Below are positions 36,689 through 47,436 of a DNA stretch of 64,000 nt, in pieces (positions within the stretch are counted from its first letter, which is position 1; the number at the start of each line of letters is the position of its first letter). The notes under the pieces were generated by a model that was not told the DNA's origin, did not search any database, and saw only the letters and a program-made list of their open reading frames with translations. A program made the position numbers and the translations under genes. Source of the DNA: an uncultured Pseudomonadales bacterium (GTDB taxonomy: Bacteria; Pseudomonadota; Gammaproteobacteria; Pseudomonadales; Azotimanducaceae); assembly GCA_958296165.1 (NCBI GenBank), contig OY282447.1, positions 2,604,001 to 2,668,000 on the forward strand, written 5' to 3'.

Positions 36689-38495
36689 CGCGGTGCCTAG
36701 CATCGACGCGATGCCGGCGGCGCTGCCGTCGATGTGGCGAGCCGTCAAGCGCGGCTTTGTCGCCGAGCCGGCCCTCATCGTCATCGCCTTCGCGCTGTCG
36801 TTGTTGGCGGCGCTGCCGGACGTGCTGATGCCGCTGTGGCTGAAGTTCCTAGCCGACGGCTTGCTGGGCGCGATGCCTGCGCTCGTCTACGTTGCCGCCG
36901 CTGGCTTGGCGGCGTCCGCGATGCTCACTTGGGTGCTCCGCGTGGTGAGCGACCGCACGCAGCGGCGCTTTCGAGATCGCGTGGCCATCGCCTTGGAGTC
37001 GCACGTCGCGCAGCTGCAAGCCACCGTCGCCACCGTGGAGCATCACGAACGGCCCGACTATCTCGACCGCCTCGCCATCTTGCGCAACCAAGTCTTCGTG
37101 CTCGACCACATGTACATGGCGTTGTTCAGCACCTGCGGCTGGATCCTGCGCTTGGGAGTCGCCATCGCGCTGCTGGTCTCGGTGCATCCGGCGCTGGCGT
37201 TCTTGGCTGCGTTCGCGTTGCCGACCGTGGCCACCTCGTCGTGGCGCCCGGCCGTGGAACGGGCTGCCGAACAGGCCGGCGCCCAATCCGAGCGCTTGGC
37301 GCGACACCTGTTCGATTTGGCCACCACCGCGCCGCCGGGCAAGGAAGTGCGAGTGGCGGGCATCGCCACGCGCTTGATCCGCGATCGCCGCGCCGCATGG
37401 GATCGGTGGTACGCCGGAGTCTCGCGGGCGCGCTGGGGCAGCGCCGGATGGCACACGCTCGGCTGGGCGGTGTTCGGGGCCGGCTATGTGGGCGCGGTGG
37501 TTTTCGTTGCCTATTTCCTGGAGTCCTCGCCGGGCGACACGCTATTGGTGCTGGCGGCGGGTTCTCGTCTATCCGCGTACATCAGCGCCACGGTAGGCGA
37601 GATCGGTTTCCTGCGCGGCATTTGGATGGACGGCTCCAAACGCATGGCCTGGCTGGAGGACTACGCCGCCGCGAAGGCCGAGCGCGCCGACCGGCCAACG
37701 CCCCGCACCATTGAACGAGGCATCGTCCTGCAAGATGTTTCGTTCGCCTATCCGGGCACAGAGAAGCTGGTGCTCAAAGACGTGAACTTGGAACTGCCGG
37801 CGGGGGCGGTGGTCGCCTTGGTAGGCGAAAACGGCGCCGGCAAGACGACGTTGGTGAAGCTCTTGGCGAAGATGTACGAGCCGCTGAGCGGGCGCATTCT
37901 GGTGGATGGCGAGGATCTAGGGCGCATGCCGTCCGCCGACTGGCGGCAGCGTTTGGCCGGCGCCTTTCAGGACTTCTTCCGGTTCGAGTTCGAGGCTCGG
38001 CACACGGTGGGCCTTGGCGACGAGCCGCGCATGGAGGAGCGGCCGGCGGTGGCTGCGGCCGTCGAGCGCGCCGGTGCCGGGGATGTCGTCGAATCGTTGC
38101 CGAACGGCTTGGAGACGCAGTTGGGGCCCACTTGGCCGTCTGGCGTGGAGGTGAGTTTCGGACAATGGCAGAAGCTCTCCTTGGCCCGAGGCTTCATGCG
38201 CGACGAGCCACTGCTGCTATTGCTGGATGAACCCACTGCCGCGCTCGACGCGGAGACGGAACACGCCCTGTTCGAGCGCTATGCCAGCGCCGCCAGAGGC
38301 GAGCACGATCAAGCCCCAGCCAATGGCCGCATCACGCTCTTGGTTTCGCACCGCTTCAGCACCGTACGCATGGCCGACCTCATCGTGGTCATGGACGGCG
38401 CGCAAGTGGTCGAGGTTGGCGGCCACGACCAGCTGATCGCAGCCGGAGGGCAATATGCGGAGCTGTACGAGATACAGGCTGCGGCGTATCGCTAG
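36672..38495 (+). CDS. ABC exporter half-transporter, subunit 2 (degenerate signature motif)
   Basis: 607 residues from the ATG at 36672 ([15 protein letters not shown]), which overlaps subunit 1; an earlier in-frame start lies deep in that gene. The membrane domain covers roughly 25-310. The ATPase domain has Walker [15 protein letters not shown], Walker B LLLLLDEPTAALD and SHRFSTVR. The signature is VSFGQWQKLSLARG instead of LSGGQ. Heterodimeric exporters often have one degenerate site, which fits pairing with subunit 1. A short repetitive spacer (CCTAACC-like words) separates it from lipB. Confidence 0.9.
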   Translation: MLTAANAVPSIDAMPAALPSMWRAVKRGFVAEPALIVIAFALSLLAALPDVLMPLWLKFLADGLLGAMPALVYVAAAGLAASAMLTWVLRVVSDRTQRRFRDRVAIALESHVAQLQATVATVEHHERPDYLDRLAILRNQVFVLDHMYMALFSTCGWILRLGVAIALLVSVHPALAFLAAFALPTVATSSWRPAVERAAEQAGAQSERLARHLFDLATTAPPGKEVRVAGIATRLIRDRRAAWDRWYAGVSRARWGSAGWHTLGWAVFGAGYVGAVVFVAYFLESSPGDTLLVLAAGSRLSAYISATVGEIGFLRGIWMDGSKRMAWLEDYAAAKAERADRPTPRTIERGIVLQDVSFAYPGTEKLVLKDVNLELPAGAVVALVGENGAGKTTLVKLLAKMYEPLSGRILVDGEDLGRMPSADWRQRLAGAFQDFFRFEFEARHTVGLGDEPRMEERPAVAAAVERAGAGDVVESLPNGLETQLGPTWPSGVEVSFGQWQKLSLARGFMRDEPLLLLLDEPTAALDAETEHALFERYASAARGEHDQAPANGRITLLVSHRFSTVRMADLIVVMDGAQVVEVGGHDQLIAAGGQYAELYEIQAAAYR

Positions 38496-38546
38496 CGATG
38501 TTCGTCTAGCCTAACCAACCTAACCTACCCAAGGAGCTCGGCGCAG

Positions 38547-39208
38547 TTGACTACTTTAATCGTCCGCGACTTGGGCCCAGAGACGGGCTACGAGCATGTC
38601 TTCCGTGCCATGCGCGCCTTCACGGACGCTCGCCAGCCAATTACGCCGGACGAACTCTGGCTCACCCAACATCAGCCCGTATTCACCCAAGGCCAAGCCG
38701 GCAAGGCGGAGTTCCTGCTTGACCCAGGGGACATTCCGGTGCTGCAAAGCGACCGTGGCGGCCAAGTCACCTACCACGGCCCGGGCCAGATCGTTGCCTA
38801 CTTGCTGTTCGATCTGCGCCGGCGCGGCCTCACGTGCGGCAGCTGGTGTGCGGCATCGAGAACGCCGTGATCGTACTTCTGTCGAGCTACGGCATCTCAG
38901 CCGGTGTCCGCGGCGGCGCACCCGGCGTGTACGTCGGCAACGACAAGATCGCCGCGCTCGGCTTGCGCGTGCGGCGCGGCTGCAGCTACCACGGCTTGAG
39001 CCTGAACGTGGACATGGATCTAACGCCCTATGCTCGCATCGTGCCGTGCGGGCTTGCCGGCACGGGCGTCACCACGCTGGCGACGTTGGCGCGAGGGTGT
39101 ACGGTGGAGGATGTAACGCCGCGACTGGTGGCGGCACTGGCGCGGGAGTACGGATTCGCCGCCATCCGTCACGAGGATGTTCAGGCAGCGCAAAGCGGCA
39201 CTACGTAA
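38547..39208 (+). pseudogene. lipB: Octanoyl-ACP:protein octanoyltransferase, broken by a one-base deletion
   Basis: LipB moves octanoate from ACP to lipoyl domains. The first part (TTG start at 38547 with AAGGAG ten bases upstream) encodes [28 protein letters not shown], then goes off frame. The rest (GTG 38834 onward) is in the -1 frame: [32 protein letters not shown] with the catalytic Lys, and [13 protein letters not shown] with the catalytic Cys. Adding one C at 38831-38834 (CTCACC GTG) rejoins them into about 220 residues with every motif intact. This is either a recent lesion or a sequence error. The 3' end overlaps larA convergently by 28 bases. Confidence 0.88.
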
Positions 39209-40461
39209 GGCCCTTCGGGGATCACTGCCACCGCCCTGTCGCCCGATTCCGCAACGCTGCGGCGCACGGCTTCGTCTACCGAAGGCACGCACTCAACGCC
39301 GGTTAGGGCCTGATCGGCGCAATCCAAGCCGCTGTGCAGCTGCACCCGGGCTGCCCGTTGAGCCTTGAGCTGCATCTCGCTCTCCCACTCGTCCACATCC
39401 GCTAGGCGCTTGTTCATCAGCGACGCCAAGAATCGCTCGCCGCCTTCGGCGAGCAATCGGCGTTGGGCGGCGCGGTAGGCATCGGAGCCGATTCCTTCGG
39501 CGCACTCCGAGGCGACGATCAAGGTGGCTTCCGGGGCGAGGATGTCCATGGGCGTCACCATCCCCTTCACGGTTTGGTAGTAGGTGAGGTCGAGCGGAAA
39601 GCCGGCGGCCGAGGTCACCACGGTGCGGAAACGCCGCGGCGCGCGAACAGTGAGATAGTGGCGTGCGAAGTCCACCGCCTGCGCGTGACTGGCGACGATG
39701 TCGCCGAAGTTGACGAACGACAGCCGGCGCTTGTCGTCGATGACCGTATTGAGCGCGTAGACGTCGCCCAGCGTGTACACGATCTCCAGCTGCTCCTCGT
39801 GCAGCGGATTGCCGTCGAGCTTGCATTGCACGGCTTGCGGATGCTCGATGAAGCGAGCGCTGTGAAAGGTGCGGATGGTGTCGGCATGGGCGATGCCGGG
39901 CGCGACGACCTTGCGACCGCCGGAGTAGCCAGCCATGAAGTGCGGCTCCACTAGGCCGGTGGCAATGCGCAGGTCGGCGGCCACGAAGCGGCGATCGAGC
40001 TTCACCGGCGTGCCGCGCCCGGACGTGACGCCCAAGTCGACGTGCGCCGCATCGTCGTAGGCGTCGTGGTTCACCACCGCCACTCGATCGCAAACCCATT
40101 GGTCGTCGATCAGGGTGCGCAGCTCGGCGCCCTCGTTGGGCCGGTGCAAGCCGGTGGCGATCAGCAGCGTGATGTTGGCTGCGTCGATGCCGGCGGCCAG
40201 CAACGTCTCCACCATCGGGCGCAGAAACAGGCCGTTTGGCACCGGGCGCGTGATGTCGCAAACCAGAATGCACGCCGATTGCTTGCCGGCCGCGATGTCC
40301 GCCAACGCCGGGCTGCCAACGGCAGACGCCAGTGCCTGCCGCACTGCCATGTACGGGTCGGCGACGAGCGGCATGGGCGGCTTTTCGAGCACCGTGACTT
40401 CCAGCGTGCCGTCGAAGGTCACCGGCAGTCGGCCTTTGCCGTAGGGCAGTTCAACGATCAT
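39181..40461 (-). CDS. LarA-family (nickel-pincer lactate racemase-like) protein
   Basis: 426-residue homologue of LarA (DUF2088 plus C-terminal domain). The N-terminal part has CDITRPVPN and [10 protein letters not shown]. The block [19 protein letters not shown] contains the Lys that anchors the pyridinium cofactor in LarA. LarA-type enzymes epimerise 2-hydroxy acids; many homologues act on substrates other than lactate. No larB, larC or larE cofactor genes are nearby. It lies 24 bases after recG in the same direction and may be read through from it. The function is named only at family level. Confidence 0.85.
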   Translation of the reverse strand: MIVELPYGKGRLPVTFDGTLEVTVLEKPPMPLVADPYMAVRQALASAVGSPALADIAAGKQSACILVCDITRPVPNGLFLRPMVETLLAAGIDAANITLLIATGLHRPNEGAELRTLIDDQWVCDRVAVVNHDAYDDAAHVDLGVTSGRGTPVKLDRRFVAADLRIATGLVEPHFMAGYSGGRKVVAPGIAHADTIRTFHSARFIEHPQAVQCKLDGNPLHEEQLEIVYTLGDVYALNTVIDDKRRLSFVNFGDIVASHAQAVDFARHYLTVRAPRRFRTVVTSAAGFPLDLTYYQTVKGMVTPMDILAPEATLIVASECAEGIGSDAYRAAQRRLLAEGGERFLASLMNKRLADVDEWESEMQLKAQRAARVQLHSGLDCADQALTGVECVPSVDEAVRRSVAESGDRAVAVIPEGPYVVPLCAA

Positions 40462-40485
40462 GCGTTGGCACCTCGTACACGCCGC

Positions 40486-42585
40486 CTACACCGTCGCGTA
40501 GTCGACCTCGCCACGCGCCCAAGTATCCACGATCAGACGCGCCATCGCTTGATCTTCCGCCAAGAGCCGATTGCCGAGGGCGACGGCCTTGGATACCAGC
40601 GCGTGATCGGCCGCCAGATCAGCGACCTTGAATGCCTGCTCGCCGGTCTGGCGAGTGCCCAGGATGTCGCCGGGGCCGCGCAGTGCGAGGTCCTTCTCGG
40701 CGACTTCAAAGCCGTCGTTGGTGTCGCGCAACGTGGCGAGACGCTGCTGCGCCAGCGCGGAGAGCGGCGGCTCGAACAGCAGGATGCACTCGCTCCTGCC
40801 GCTGCCGCGCCCGACCCGGCCGCGCAGTTGGTGCAGCTGGGCAAGGCCGAGCCGCTCGGCGTTGTCGATCACCATCACCGTGGCGTTGGGTACGTCCACG
40901 CCCACTTCGATCACCGTGGTGGCAACGAGCACATCTATTTCCGCGGCTTTGAACTTGGCCATCACGGCGCTCTTTTCCGCCGCCGACAGCCGACCGTGTA
41001 CTAGGCCCAAGCGCAGGTCGGGCATCGTGGCGGAGAGTTCCGCAAAGGTCGCCTCGGCGGCGTTCTGGCGTGGACGCTCCGCGCTGCCCGAGCTCTCTAC
41101 GTTGGCCGCGCTCTGGCTGCCGCCCTCATCCTCGATCAGCGTACAAACCCAATACGCTTGACGGCCTTGCGCGCACGTGCGGCCGACTCGCTCGATCACC
41201 GCGGCGCGGCGCGGCATGGCGACCAAGCGTGTACGCACCGGCTCGCGGCCCGGCGGCAGCTCGTCGATGGTGGAGATGTCCATGTCGGCGTAGAGCGCCA
41301 TGGTGAGCGTGCGTGGGATGGGGGTTGCCGTCATCACCAATTGATGCGGCACGCAGCCTTTGTCGCGCAGCGCCATGCGCTGGTGAACGCCGAAGCGATG
41401 CTGCTCGTCGATCACCGCGAGGGCGAGTTTGTGGAACGCGACGCCAGCTTGGAACAAGGCATGGGTGCCCACGACTACTAGATCCCGCCCCTCGTGTACG
41501 GCCGCGAGCCGGGCGCGGCGCTCCACGGCGCTCTGGCGGCCGGTCACCAGGCAGACGCCGATGCCCAGCGGCGGCAGCCATGCGCCGAGCGTCTCGAAGT
41601 GTTGTTCGGCGAGGATTTCGGTGGGCGCCATCACCGCGGTCTGGCAGCCGTTTTCTGCGGCGCGGATGGCGGCGAAGGCCGCCACGACGGTCTTGCCCGA
41701 GCCGACATCGCCTTGCAGCAGGCGCATCATGGGGCGTTCGGCGGCCAGATCGTTCAGCACCTCGCTGGTCACCCGCGCTTGCGCTCGCGTCAGCCGGAAC
41801 CCGAGCTGGTCGAGCAGTGTGCGGCCAAGGCCGCGATGCGACGGCAACGGCAGCGTCGTTTGCGCCTGCAGCAGCGCTTGGCTCTGCTTCATCACCAGGT
41901 AGTGGCCGGTCAGCTCGTCCAGCGCAACCCGTGAGCGCGCCTTGCGGATGTTCTCCTGATCGACTTGCGGCGGCGCGTGCAGGGTGCGAATCGCGGCCAT
42001 GAGGTCGGCGAAGTCCGCAAACGCTGCGTCGTCGAAGCGGCTCAGATGCACATCCTCGCAGCGTGCCAACGCTCGCTCCACGCAAGTGCGGATGCGCGTC
42101 GTGGCAAGGCCCGCGGTGGCGTGGTAGACCGGCGTGAGCGTACCGGTCGCTGGCGGCGGTTCGTCGTCGTGCAGGCGGTACTCCGGGTGCGCCATTTCCA
42201 GCCCGTTCGGGCCCGCACGCACATCGCCAAAGCAACGCATCCACACGCCGGTGCGCATGGCGTTGCGCTGCCGCGGCGCGAAGTGGAAGAACCGCATCGT
42301 CAGCCGGCCAGTGCCGTCGTCCACGGCGACTGTGAGCGAGCGGCGTCGGCCGTAGGCGATGTTCGATGCCACGATCTGGCCGGTCACCAGACACTCCTGG
42401 CCGGCGGTCAACTCGTTGATCGGTATCGAGCGGCTGCGATCCTGATAGCGAAAAGGCAGGTGCAGCAGCAGATCGCCAAGCGTCTCGATGCCGAGCCGCT
42501 CGAGCTTCTCCGCGCCGGCGCGGCCGACGCCCGGCAGGGCAGTCACCGGCGCGTCGAGTTGCGTCCGGCCGCCGCCAGCACTCAT
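40486..42585 (-). CDS. recG: ATP-dependent DNA helicase RecG
   Basis: 699-residue branch-migration helicase for stalled forks and Holliday junctions. The start at 42585 (MSAGGGRTQLDAPVTALPGVG) opens the wedge domain; the frame stays open upstream only as antisense of spoT. Helicase motifs include LLQGDVGSGKTVVAAFAA (Walker A), VIDEQHRFGV (DExH-like), MTATPIPRTL, and in domain 2 VLVATTVIEVGVDVPNATVM and QLHQLRGRVGRG. The trmH gene found between spoT and recG in E. coli is absent; recG follows spoT by 14 bases. Confidence 0.96.
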   Translation of the reverse strand: MSAGGGRTQLDAPVTALPGVGRAGAEKLERLGIETLGDLLLHLPFRYQDRSRSIPINELTAGQECLVTGQIVASNIAYGRRRSLTVAVDDGTGRLTMRFFHFAPRQRNAMRTGVWMRCFGDVRAGPNGLEMAHPEYRLHDDEPPPATGTLTPVYHATAGLATTRIRTCVERALARCEDVHLSRFDDAAFADFADLMAAIRTLHAPPQVDQENIRKARSRVALDELTGHYLVMKQSQALLQAQTTLPLPSHRGLGRTLLDQLGFRLTRAQARVTSEVLNDLAAERPMMRLLQGDVGSGKTVVAAFAAIRAAENGCQTAVMAPTEILAEQHFETLGAWLPPLGIGVCLVTGRQSAVERRARLAAVHEGRDLVVVGTHALFQAGVAFHKLALAVIDEQHRFGVHQRMALRDKGCVPHQLVMTATPIPRTLTMALYADMDISTIDELPPGREPVRTRLVAMPRRAAVIERVGRTCAQGRQAYWVCTLIEDEGGSQSAANVESSGSAERPRQNAAEATFAELSATMPDLRLGLVHGRLSAAEKSAVMAKFKAAEIDVLVATTVIEVGVDVPNATVMVIDNAERLGLAQLHQLRGRVGRGSGRSECILLFEPPLSALAQQRLATLRDTNDGFEVAEKDLALRGPGDILGTRQTGEQAFKVADLAADHALVSKAVALGNRLLAEDQAMARLIVDTWARGEVDYATV

Positions 42586-42599
42586 GGGGCCGCGGCGGC

Positions 42600-44912
42600 C
42601 TACTGAACGGGGCGTTCCACCCGTTGTACAGCGGGAATGGCAAGCAAGCGCTGCTGCACACGGGCGAGATGATCCCGGTTGGTCACGGACAACTCCAAGC
42701 GCACGCTGGAGAGATCCGCCGAACGCTCGTCCACGGTGATGTTGTCGATGCCGGCGTCCACGGCGTTCACCGCCGCCGCCAGTTCGGCGACGATGCCCTT
42801 GCGCCGCTGCACGGCAATGGCCAAGGTGGTGTCGAACTCGCCTTGGGTGCGCTCCGCCCAGCGCGCGGGGATGAGCTCGTGGGCGCGCCGCCGACGCGAT
42901 TCCACGATGTTGTTGCACGTCTCCACATGCACCACGAGACCCCGCCCAGGCGTGGTGTGGCCAACCACGGCGTCTCCCGGCACCGGCCCGCAGCAACGCC
43001 CGTAGGTAATCACCAAGCCCTCGCCGCCGCGAATGGCAACCGATCCGCCGCGCTCCAAGTCCACGGCTTCGTAGTCGGGGTTGTCCGCGGCTAGCAAGCG
43101 CTGCGCCACCGCGTAGGCCATGAGGTTGCCGAGGCCGATTTCCGCCAGCAGGTCGTCCAGTTTGCGCACGCTGAACGTGCGGAAGACGCTGCGCAGGCGG
43201 CGGAAATCGAACGCCTTGATGGACATGCCGGCATTGGCCAGCGAGCGATCGAGCAATCGACGCCCCAGGCGCACGGACTCTGAGCGCTGTCGATCCTTCA
43301 AGGCTTGTCGAATCGCGCTGCGGGCGCGGCTCGACACTGCGAAGGCGAGCCAATCGGGGCTTGGCCGAGCATGTGCTGCAGTGATGATCTCCACCGTCTG
43401 GCCCGACTCCAAAGGCACCGAGAGCGGCGCCGGGATGCGGTTGACGCGGCAGGCGGAACAGTGATTGCCGATGTCGGTATGCACCGCATAGGCGTAGTCG
43501 ATGGCGCAGGCGCCCTCCGGCAGTTCGAGAATCTCGCCGCGCGGAGTGAACACGTAGACTTCGTCCGGGAACAGGTCCATCTTGAGGCTCTCGATGAACT
43601 CCAAGGAATCGCCGGCGCGCTGCTGCAAGTCGAGCAAGCCAGCCACCCATTGCCTCGCTCGCACGTGGCTGCCGCTGGTCGCCTCGTCGTTGCGATACAG
43701 CCAATGGCCGGCAATGCCTCGTTCCGCCACCGTTTCCATCTGGCGGGTGCGAATCTGCACTTCTATCGATACGGCGTGCATGCCCACTAGCGCTGTGTGC
43801 AGCGATTGATAGCCGTTCGCCTTCGGGATGGCGATGTAGTCCTTGAAGCGGCCCGCAACCGGCTTGTAGATGTTGTGGACTGAACCCAAAGCGCGGTAGC
43901 AAGTGTCCACTCGATCCACCACGACGCGAAACGCGCAGACGTCCATGATGTCCCTGAAGGACTTGCGCTGCGTCTTCATGCGACGATAGACGGCATAGAG
44001 ATGCTTGTGATGGCCGGTCACCTTGGCCTCGATGCCGTCCCGACGCAGAGCCGTTTCTATGGAGAGCCGCAGTTCCTCCATCAGTGCAGCTTGTTGGGTG
44101 CGCGCGGTTCTAGCGGCGCGATGCATGCGATCGGCACGCAACGGATAGAGCGCTTGAAAGGCTAGTTCCTCGAACTCGACGTACACCGTGTTCATGCCCA
44201 GACGGTTGGCGATGGGCGCGTAGAAATCCAGCGTCTCGCGGGCAATGCGCTTGCGCTTTTCCGGCGGCATGACGCCGATGGTGCGCATGTTGTGCAGGCG
44301 GTCGGCCAGCTTCACCAGAATCACGCGCAGATCGCGAGCCATGGCCATGGCCATCTTGCGGAAGTTCTCGGCTTGCGCCTCGGCGCGCGATTGGAAGATG
44401 GTGGCCAACTTGGAGACGCCGTCCACGATCTCGGCCACTTCCGCGCCGAAGTTGGCGGCCAGCGCTTGTTTGCCGATGCCGGTGTCTTCGAGCACGTCGT
44501 GCATCACGGCTGCCGCTATGGACTCGCAATCCATGCGCATGGAGGCCAGGATGTTGGCGACCGCCAAGGGATGGGTGATGTAGTCGTGGCCCGTGCGCCT
44601 GAACTGGCCGGCGTGTGCGGCTTCGGCAAAGCCATAGGCGCGGCTGATGGTGTTTACGTCTTGCTCGGGCAGATACTCGCGCAGATCTTCGAGCAGCGCA
44701 TCGATGGTGGTGGGTACGGCGACTTGCGGCGCCAGCGCTTGGGCGCGCAACTGAGACTGGAAATAGCCCTCGCCTACATCGGCGAGGCGCGGCTCGTGCT
44801 TGCCGAGCGAACGACCTTTGGCGAGCTTCTTGCGCCCGCTGTTCTTACGCTTGCCGTCGTCGGCTGCGTCGGCGGCGACCGTCGCGGCGCTAGAAGTCGT
44901 CTGCGCGTTCAT
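42600..44912 (-). CDS. spoT: Bifunctional (p)ppGpp synthase/hydrolase
   Basis: 770-residue RelA/SpoT protein that makes and degrades the stringent-response alarmone. The HD hydrolase domain is intact ([20 protein letters not shown] and HDVLEDTG), so hydrolase activity is expected. The synthetase region has [44 protein letters not shown]. The TGS ([30 protein letters not shown]) and C-terminal ACT domains are present. A Lys/Arg-rich N-terminal extension of about 45 residues precedes the core. It overlaps rpoZ by 23 bases. Confidence 0.95.
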   Translation of the reverse strand: MNAQTTSSAATVAADAADDGKRKNSGRKKLAKGRSLGKHEPRLADVGEGYFQSQLRAQALAPQVAVPTTIDALLEDLREYLPEQDVNTISRAYGFAEAAHAGQFRRTGHDYITHPLAVANILASMRMDCESIAAAVMHDVLEDTGIGKQALAANFGAEVAEIVDGVSKLATIFQSRAEAQAENFRKMAMAMARDLRVILVKLADRLHNMRTIGVMPPEKRKRIARETLDFYAPIANRLGMNTVYVEFEELAFQALYPLRADRMHRAARTARTQQAALMEELRLSIETALRRDGIEAKVTGHHKHLYAVYRRMKTQRKSFRDIMDVCAFRVVVDRVDTCYRALGSVHNIYKPVAGRFKDYIAIPKANGYQSLHTALVGMHAVSIEVQIRTRQMETVAERGIAGHWLYRNDEATSGSHVRARQWVAGLLDLQQRAGDSLEFIESLKMDLFPDEVYVFTPRGEILELPEGACAIDYAYAVHTDIGNHCSACRVNRIPAPLSVPLESGQTVEIITAAHARPSPDWLAFAVSSRARSAIRQALKDRQRSESVRLGRRLLDRSLANAGMSIKAFDFRRLRSVFRTFSVRKLDDLLAEIGLGNLMAYAVAQRLLAADNPDYEAVDLERGGSVAIRGGEGLVITYGRCCGPVPGDAVVGHTTPGRGLVVHVETCNNIVESRRRRAHELIPARWAERTQGEFDTTLAIAVQRRKGIVAELAAAVNAVDAGIDNITVDERSADLSSVRLELSVTNRDHLARVQQRLLAIPAVQRVERPVQ

Positions 44913-45174
44913 CTCCCAAGCTGCCGAAGGGCATTTCCATCGCCTCTTCCGCGTCCTCTTCTTCGATCACGGCCTCGGCCGCATCGAGCACTTCGTCCGT
45001 GATCCTGCCTTCGGCGATTTCCCGCAACGCGATTACCGTCGCCTTGTCGTCCTCGTCCGCTACCAGCGGGTCCACGCCGCGTTGCAGTTGCCGCGCTCGG
45101 CGCGTCGCGCGTATCACTAGCGCGAAGCGGTTGTCGACATGCTCCATGCAATCCTCAACGGTCACTCGTGCCAC
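44890..45174 (-). CDS. rpoZ: RNA polymerase omega subunit
   Basis: 94-residue omega subunit that helps assemble beta' and, in E. coli, forms part of a ppGpp site. [30 protein letters not shown] is the conserved N terminus, and [19 protein letters not shown] the following block. The C-terminal tail is acidic. It lies between gmk and spoT in the usual order and overlaps spoT by 23 bases. Confidence 0.97.
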   Translation of the reverse strand: MARVTVEDCMEHVDNRFALVIRATRRARQLQRGVDPLVADEDDKATVIALREIAEGRITDEVLDAAEAVIEEEDAEEAMEMPFGSLGDERADDF

Positions 45175-45221
45175 GGCGTTTCCTCAAGGTTCGTGCCTGG
45201 CCGTGCAGCATACCGGGTTGG

Positions 45222-45839
45222 CTAGCCTGTGAACAACAGCTCCCGCAACAAAGCCGAGTGGCTTTCGCGCGGCAACGACTCGCCGCGTCGTGCGGCGTCG
45301 ACGATGCGCCGCAAGGCACGCAACGCCGTGTCGAAGTCGTCATTCACCACCAAATGATCGAATTCGCAATGGTGGGACAAGTCCGCCACGGCCTCGGCGG
45401 TTCTTTTTGCGATGACCTCCGGGCGGTCTTGGCCACGTCCGGTGAGCCGCTGCTCGAGCGCCTGACGGGATGGCGGCAGCACGAAAATGGAGATGGGATT
45501 TGGCCAGCGTGTGCGCACTTGCGCCGCGCCTTGCCAGTCGATTTCCAGGATGACGTCGCGCCCTGCGTGTACGGCCGCCAGCACGGCCTGGCGCGATGTG
45601 CCGTAGGAATGGCCGTAGACGTCGGCCCACTCCAGGAACTCGCCGGCGTCGCGCATGGCCGCGAACGCGCTCGCATCGACGAAGTAGTAGTGGACGCCGT
45701 GCGTCTCGTCGGCGCGTTTGCGCCGCGTGGTGTGGGAGACCGAAACTACGAGCGATCGGTCGCCTGCCACGAGCGAACGGACGAGGCTGGTCTTGCCTGC
45801 ACCGGATGGCGCCGAGATCACGAACAGGCGTCCCAACAT
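45222..45839 (-). CDS. gmk: Guanylate kinase
   Basis: 205-residue kinase converting GMP to GDP. The P loop is [11 protein letters not shown] near the N terminus. GMP-binding residues lie in [21 protein letters not shown] and [28 protein letters not shown] is also typical. It begins four bases after yicC and precedes rpoZ-spoT, so one operon yicC-gmk-rpoZ-spoT-recG is likely. Confidence 0.97.
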   Translation of the reverse strand: MLGRLFVISAPSGAGKTSLVRSLVAGDRSLVVSVSHTTRRKRADETHGVHYYFVDASAFAAMRDAGEFLEWADVYGHSYGTSRQAVLAAVHAGRDVILEIDWQGAAQVRTRWPNPISIFVLPPSRQALEQRLTGRGQDRPEVIAKRTAEAVADLSHHCEFDHLVVNDDFDTALRALRRIVDAARRGESLPRESHSALLRELLFTG

Positions 45840-45843
45840 GGGC

Positions 45844-46689
45844 CTACTCGACGTTCTGCACCTGCTCGCGCATCTGCTCGATGGCGACTTTCAGATCCAC
45901 GGCGATGCGGCCTATTTCCGGCAGCACGCCTTTGGCCGCCAGCGTATTCGCCTCGCGGCTCAACTCCTGCATCAGGAAGTCCAGCCGCCGCCCGCACGGT
46001 TGGCGCCCGGCCAGGCTTGCGCGGGCTTGCGCAACGTGCATGGCCAGGCGATCGAGCTCTTCGGCCACATCCGCCTTCTGCACGAGCAGGGCCGCCTCCT
46101 GGGCCAAGCGTTCAGGCTCGACCGCGGCGACGAGTTCCGTGATGCGCTTGTGCAGTCTTTGCCGCAGCCGTGCGCCCTGGCTCTCGGCAAGACAGCGCAC
46201 CTGCGCCGCACCTCGCTCGATCTCGTCGAGCCGTGCGCGCAGCAGCTCATCGATGCGCTCGCCTTCGCTGGCGCGGTGCGCGATCAGGTCGTCGACTGCC
46301 AGAACGTAGGCGCTGAGCGCGGCTTCCCGCAGCTCGGCCAGGTCCTGCTGGTCGTCTTCGAGCACGCCTGGCCAGCGCAGCAAGTCGAGAGGGTTGATTT
46401 GTGCCGCTGGTGTATGTTCGCGCACCTCGCCGACTGCGGCGAGCACCTTGCGGAGCGCGACGGTGTTCAGCCGCGGCATCGGTGCCGCGACACCGGCCAG
46501 CCGCAGCGTGGCATCCACCTTGCCGCGTCGAATGCGGCCCACCGTGCGTTCTCGCAAGGGCTGTTCAAGGCTCTTGAGGGAATCCGGGAGCCGAAATCCG
46601 AGTTCCAGATAGCGATGGTTGACGGACCTGATCTCCCAATCCAACAGATCGCCGCCGGCGCGCCCGAATGCGGTCATGCTCGCTACCAT
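45844..46689 (-). CDS. yicC: YicC-family endoribonuclease
   Basis: 281-residue YicC protein. Family members are now regarded as endoribonucleases involved in RNA turnover. The start at 46689 gives [29 protein letters not shown]; the second Met (MTAFGR) at 46677 is equally possible. The frame stays open upstream only opposite rph. The C terminus has [21 protein letters not shown] and [17 protein letters not shown], the family signature. It is divergent from rph, as in E. coli. Confidence 0.95.
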   Translation of the reverse strand: MVASMTAFGRAGGDLLDWEIRSVNHRYLELGFRLPDSLKSLEQPLRERTVGRIRRGKVDATLRLAGVAAPMPRLNTVALRKVLAAVGEVREHTPAAQINPLDLLRWPGVLEDDQQDLAELREAALSAYVLAVDDLIAHRASEGERIDELLRARLDEIERGAAQVRCLAESQGARLRQRLHKRITELVAAVEPERLAQEAALLVQKADVAEELDRLAMHVAQARASLAGRQPCGRRLDFLMQELSREANTLAAKGVLPEIGRIAVDLKVAIEQMREQVQNVE

Positions 46690-46734
46690 CGTGGCATTAT
46701 AGTCGCCGGCCATCTGTACGAAGGGGGGCGGGGC

Positions 46735-47436
46735 ATGGTTGCGCGGCCAAGCGGGCGTGCGGCGAACGAGCTGCGCAGCGTCCGCATCACCAAGGGCTTC
46801 ACCAAGCACGCTGCTGGTTCCGTGCTCGTGGAGTTCGGCGCTACGCAGGTCATCTGCACGGCGAGCATGGAGGGCAGGGTGCCGGCCTTTATGCGCGGCC
46901 AAGGGCGTGGCTGGATCACTGCCGAATACGGCATGTTGCCGGCCGCCACGCACACCCGCACCGACCGCGAAGCGGTGCGCGGCAAACAGGGCGGCAGGAC
47001 GGTGGAGATACAACGCCTGATCGGTCGGTCGCTGCGCGCTGCGGTGAATCTCCGAGCGTTGGGCGAACGCACCGTGAAAATCGACTGCGACGTCATCCAG
47101 GCCGATGGCGGTACGCGCACGGCGTCCGTCACGGGCGGCTGCGTGGCGTTGGCCATCGCCCTGGGCGGCGTGGCGCCGGAGGCGTTTGTGGGCTTGGTGG
47201 CTTCGATCTCGGTAGGCATCTACCGCGGCCTGTGCGTGCTGGATTTGGACTACGCCGAGGATTCCAAGGCAGAAACGGACATGAACGTGGTGATGATGGA
47301 GCGCCGCGGCTTCATTGAAGTGCAGGGCACGGCGGAGCGCGGCGCCTTCGACCGTGCCGCCCTCGACGAACTGCTGGGTCTGGCGGAACACGGCATCGGC
47401 GAGCTGTTCGACGCGCAACGGCAGGTACTGGCGTAG
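46735..47436 (+). CDS. rph: Ribonuclease PH
   Basis: 233-residue phosphorolytic 3'-5' exoribonuclease for tRNA 3' ends. The ATG at 46735 follows a G-rich Shine-Dalgarno-like tract (AAGGGGGGCGGGG). Blocks visible are [53 protein letters not shown] and [10 protein letters not shown]-like [14 protein letters not shown], and [17 protein letters not shown]. The C terminus is complete, unlike the truncated K-12 allele. pyrE starts directly after the stop. Confidence 0.96.
   Translation: MVARPSGRAANELRSVRITKGFTKHAAGSVLVEFGATQVICTASMEGRVPAFMRGQGRGWITAEYGMLPAATHTRTDREAVRGKQGGRTVEIQRLIGRSLRAAVNLRALGERTVKIDCDVIQADGGTRTASVTGGCVALAIALGGVAPEAFVGLVASISVGIYRGLCVLDLDYAEDSKAETDMNVVMMERRGFIEVQGTAERGAFDRAALDELLGLAEHGIGELFDAQRQVLA

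Noticed and set aside
42586-43902. N-terminal extension of the recG frame (about 440 residues)
   Set aside because: It lies over spoT in another frame, has an Arg/Ala/Gly-rich noise composition, and RecG homology starts at 42585.
45718-46734. Long upstream extension of rph
   Set aside because: It runs antisense to yicC and gmk; the RNase PH start at 46735 has a Shine-Dalgarno tract and the family N terminus.
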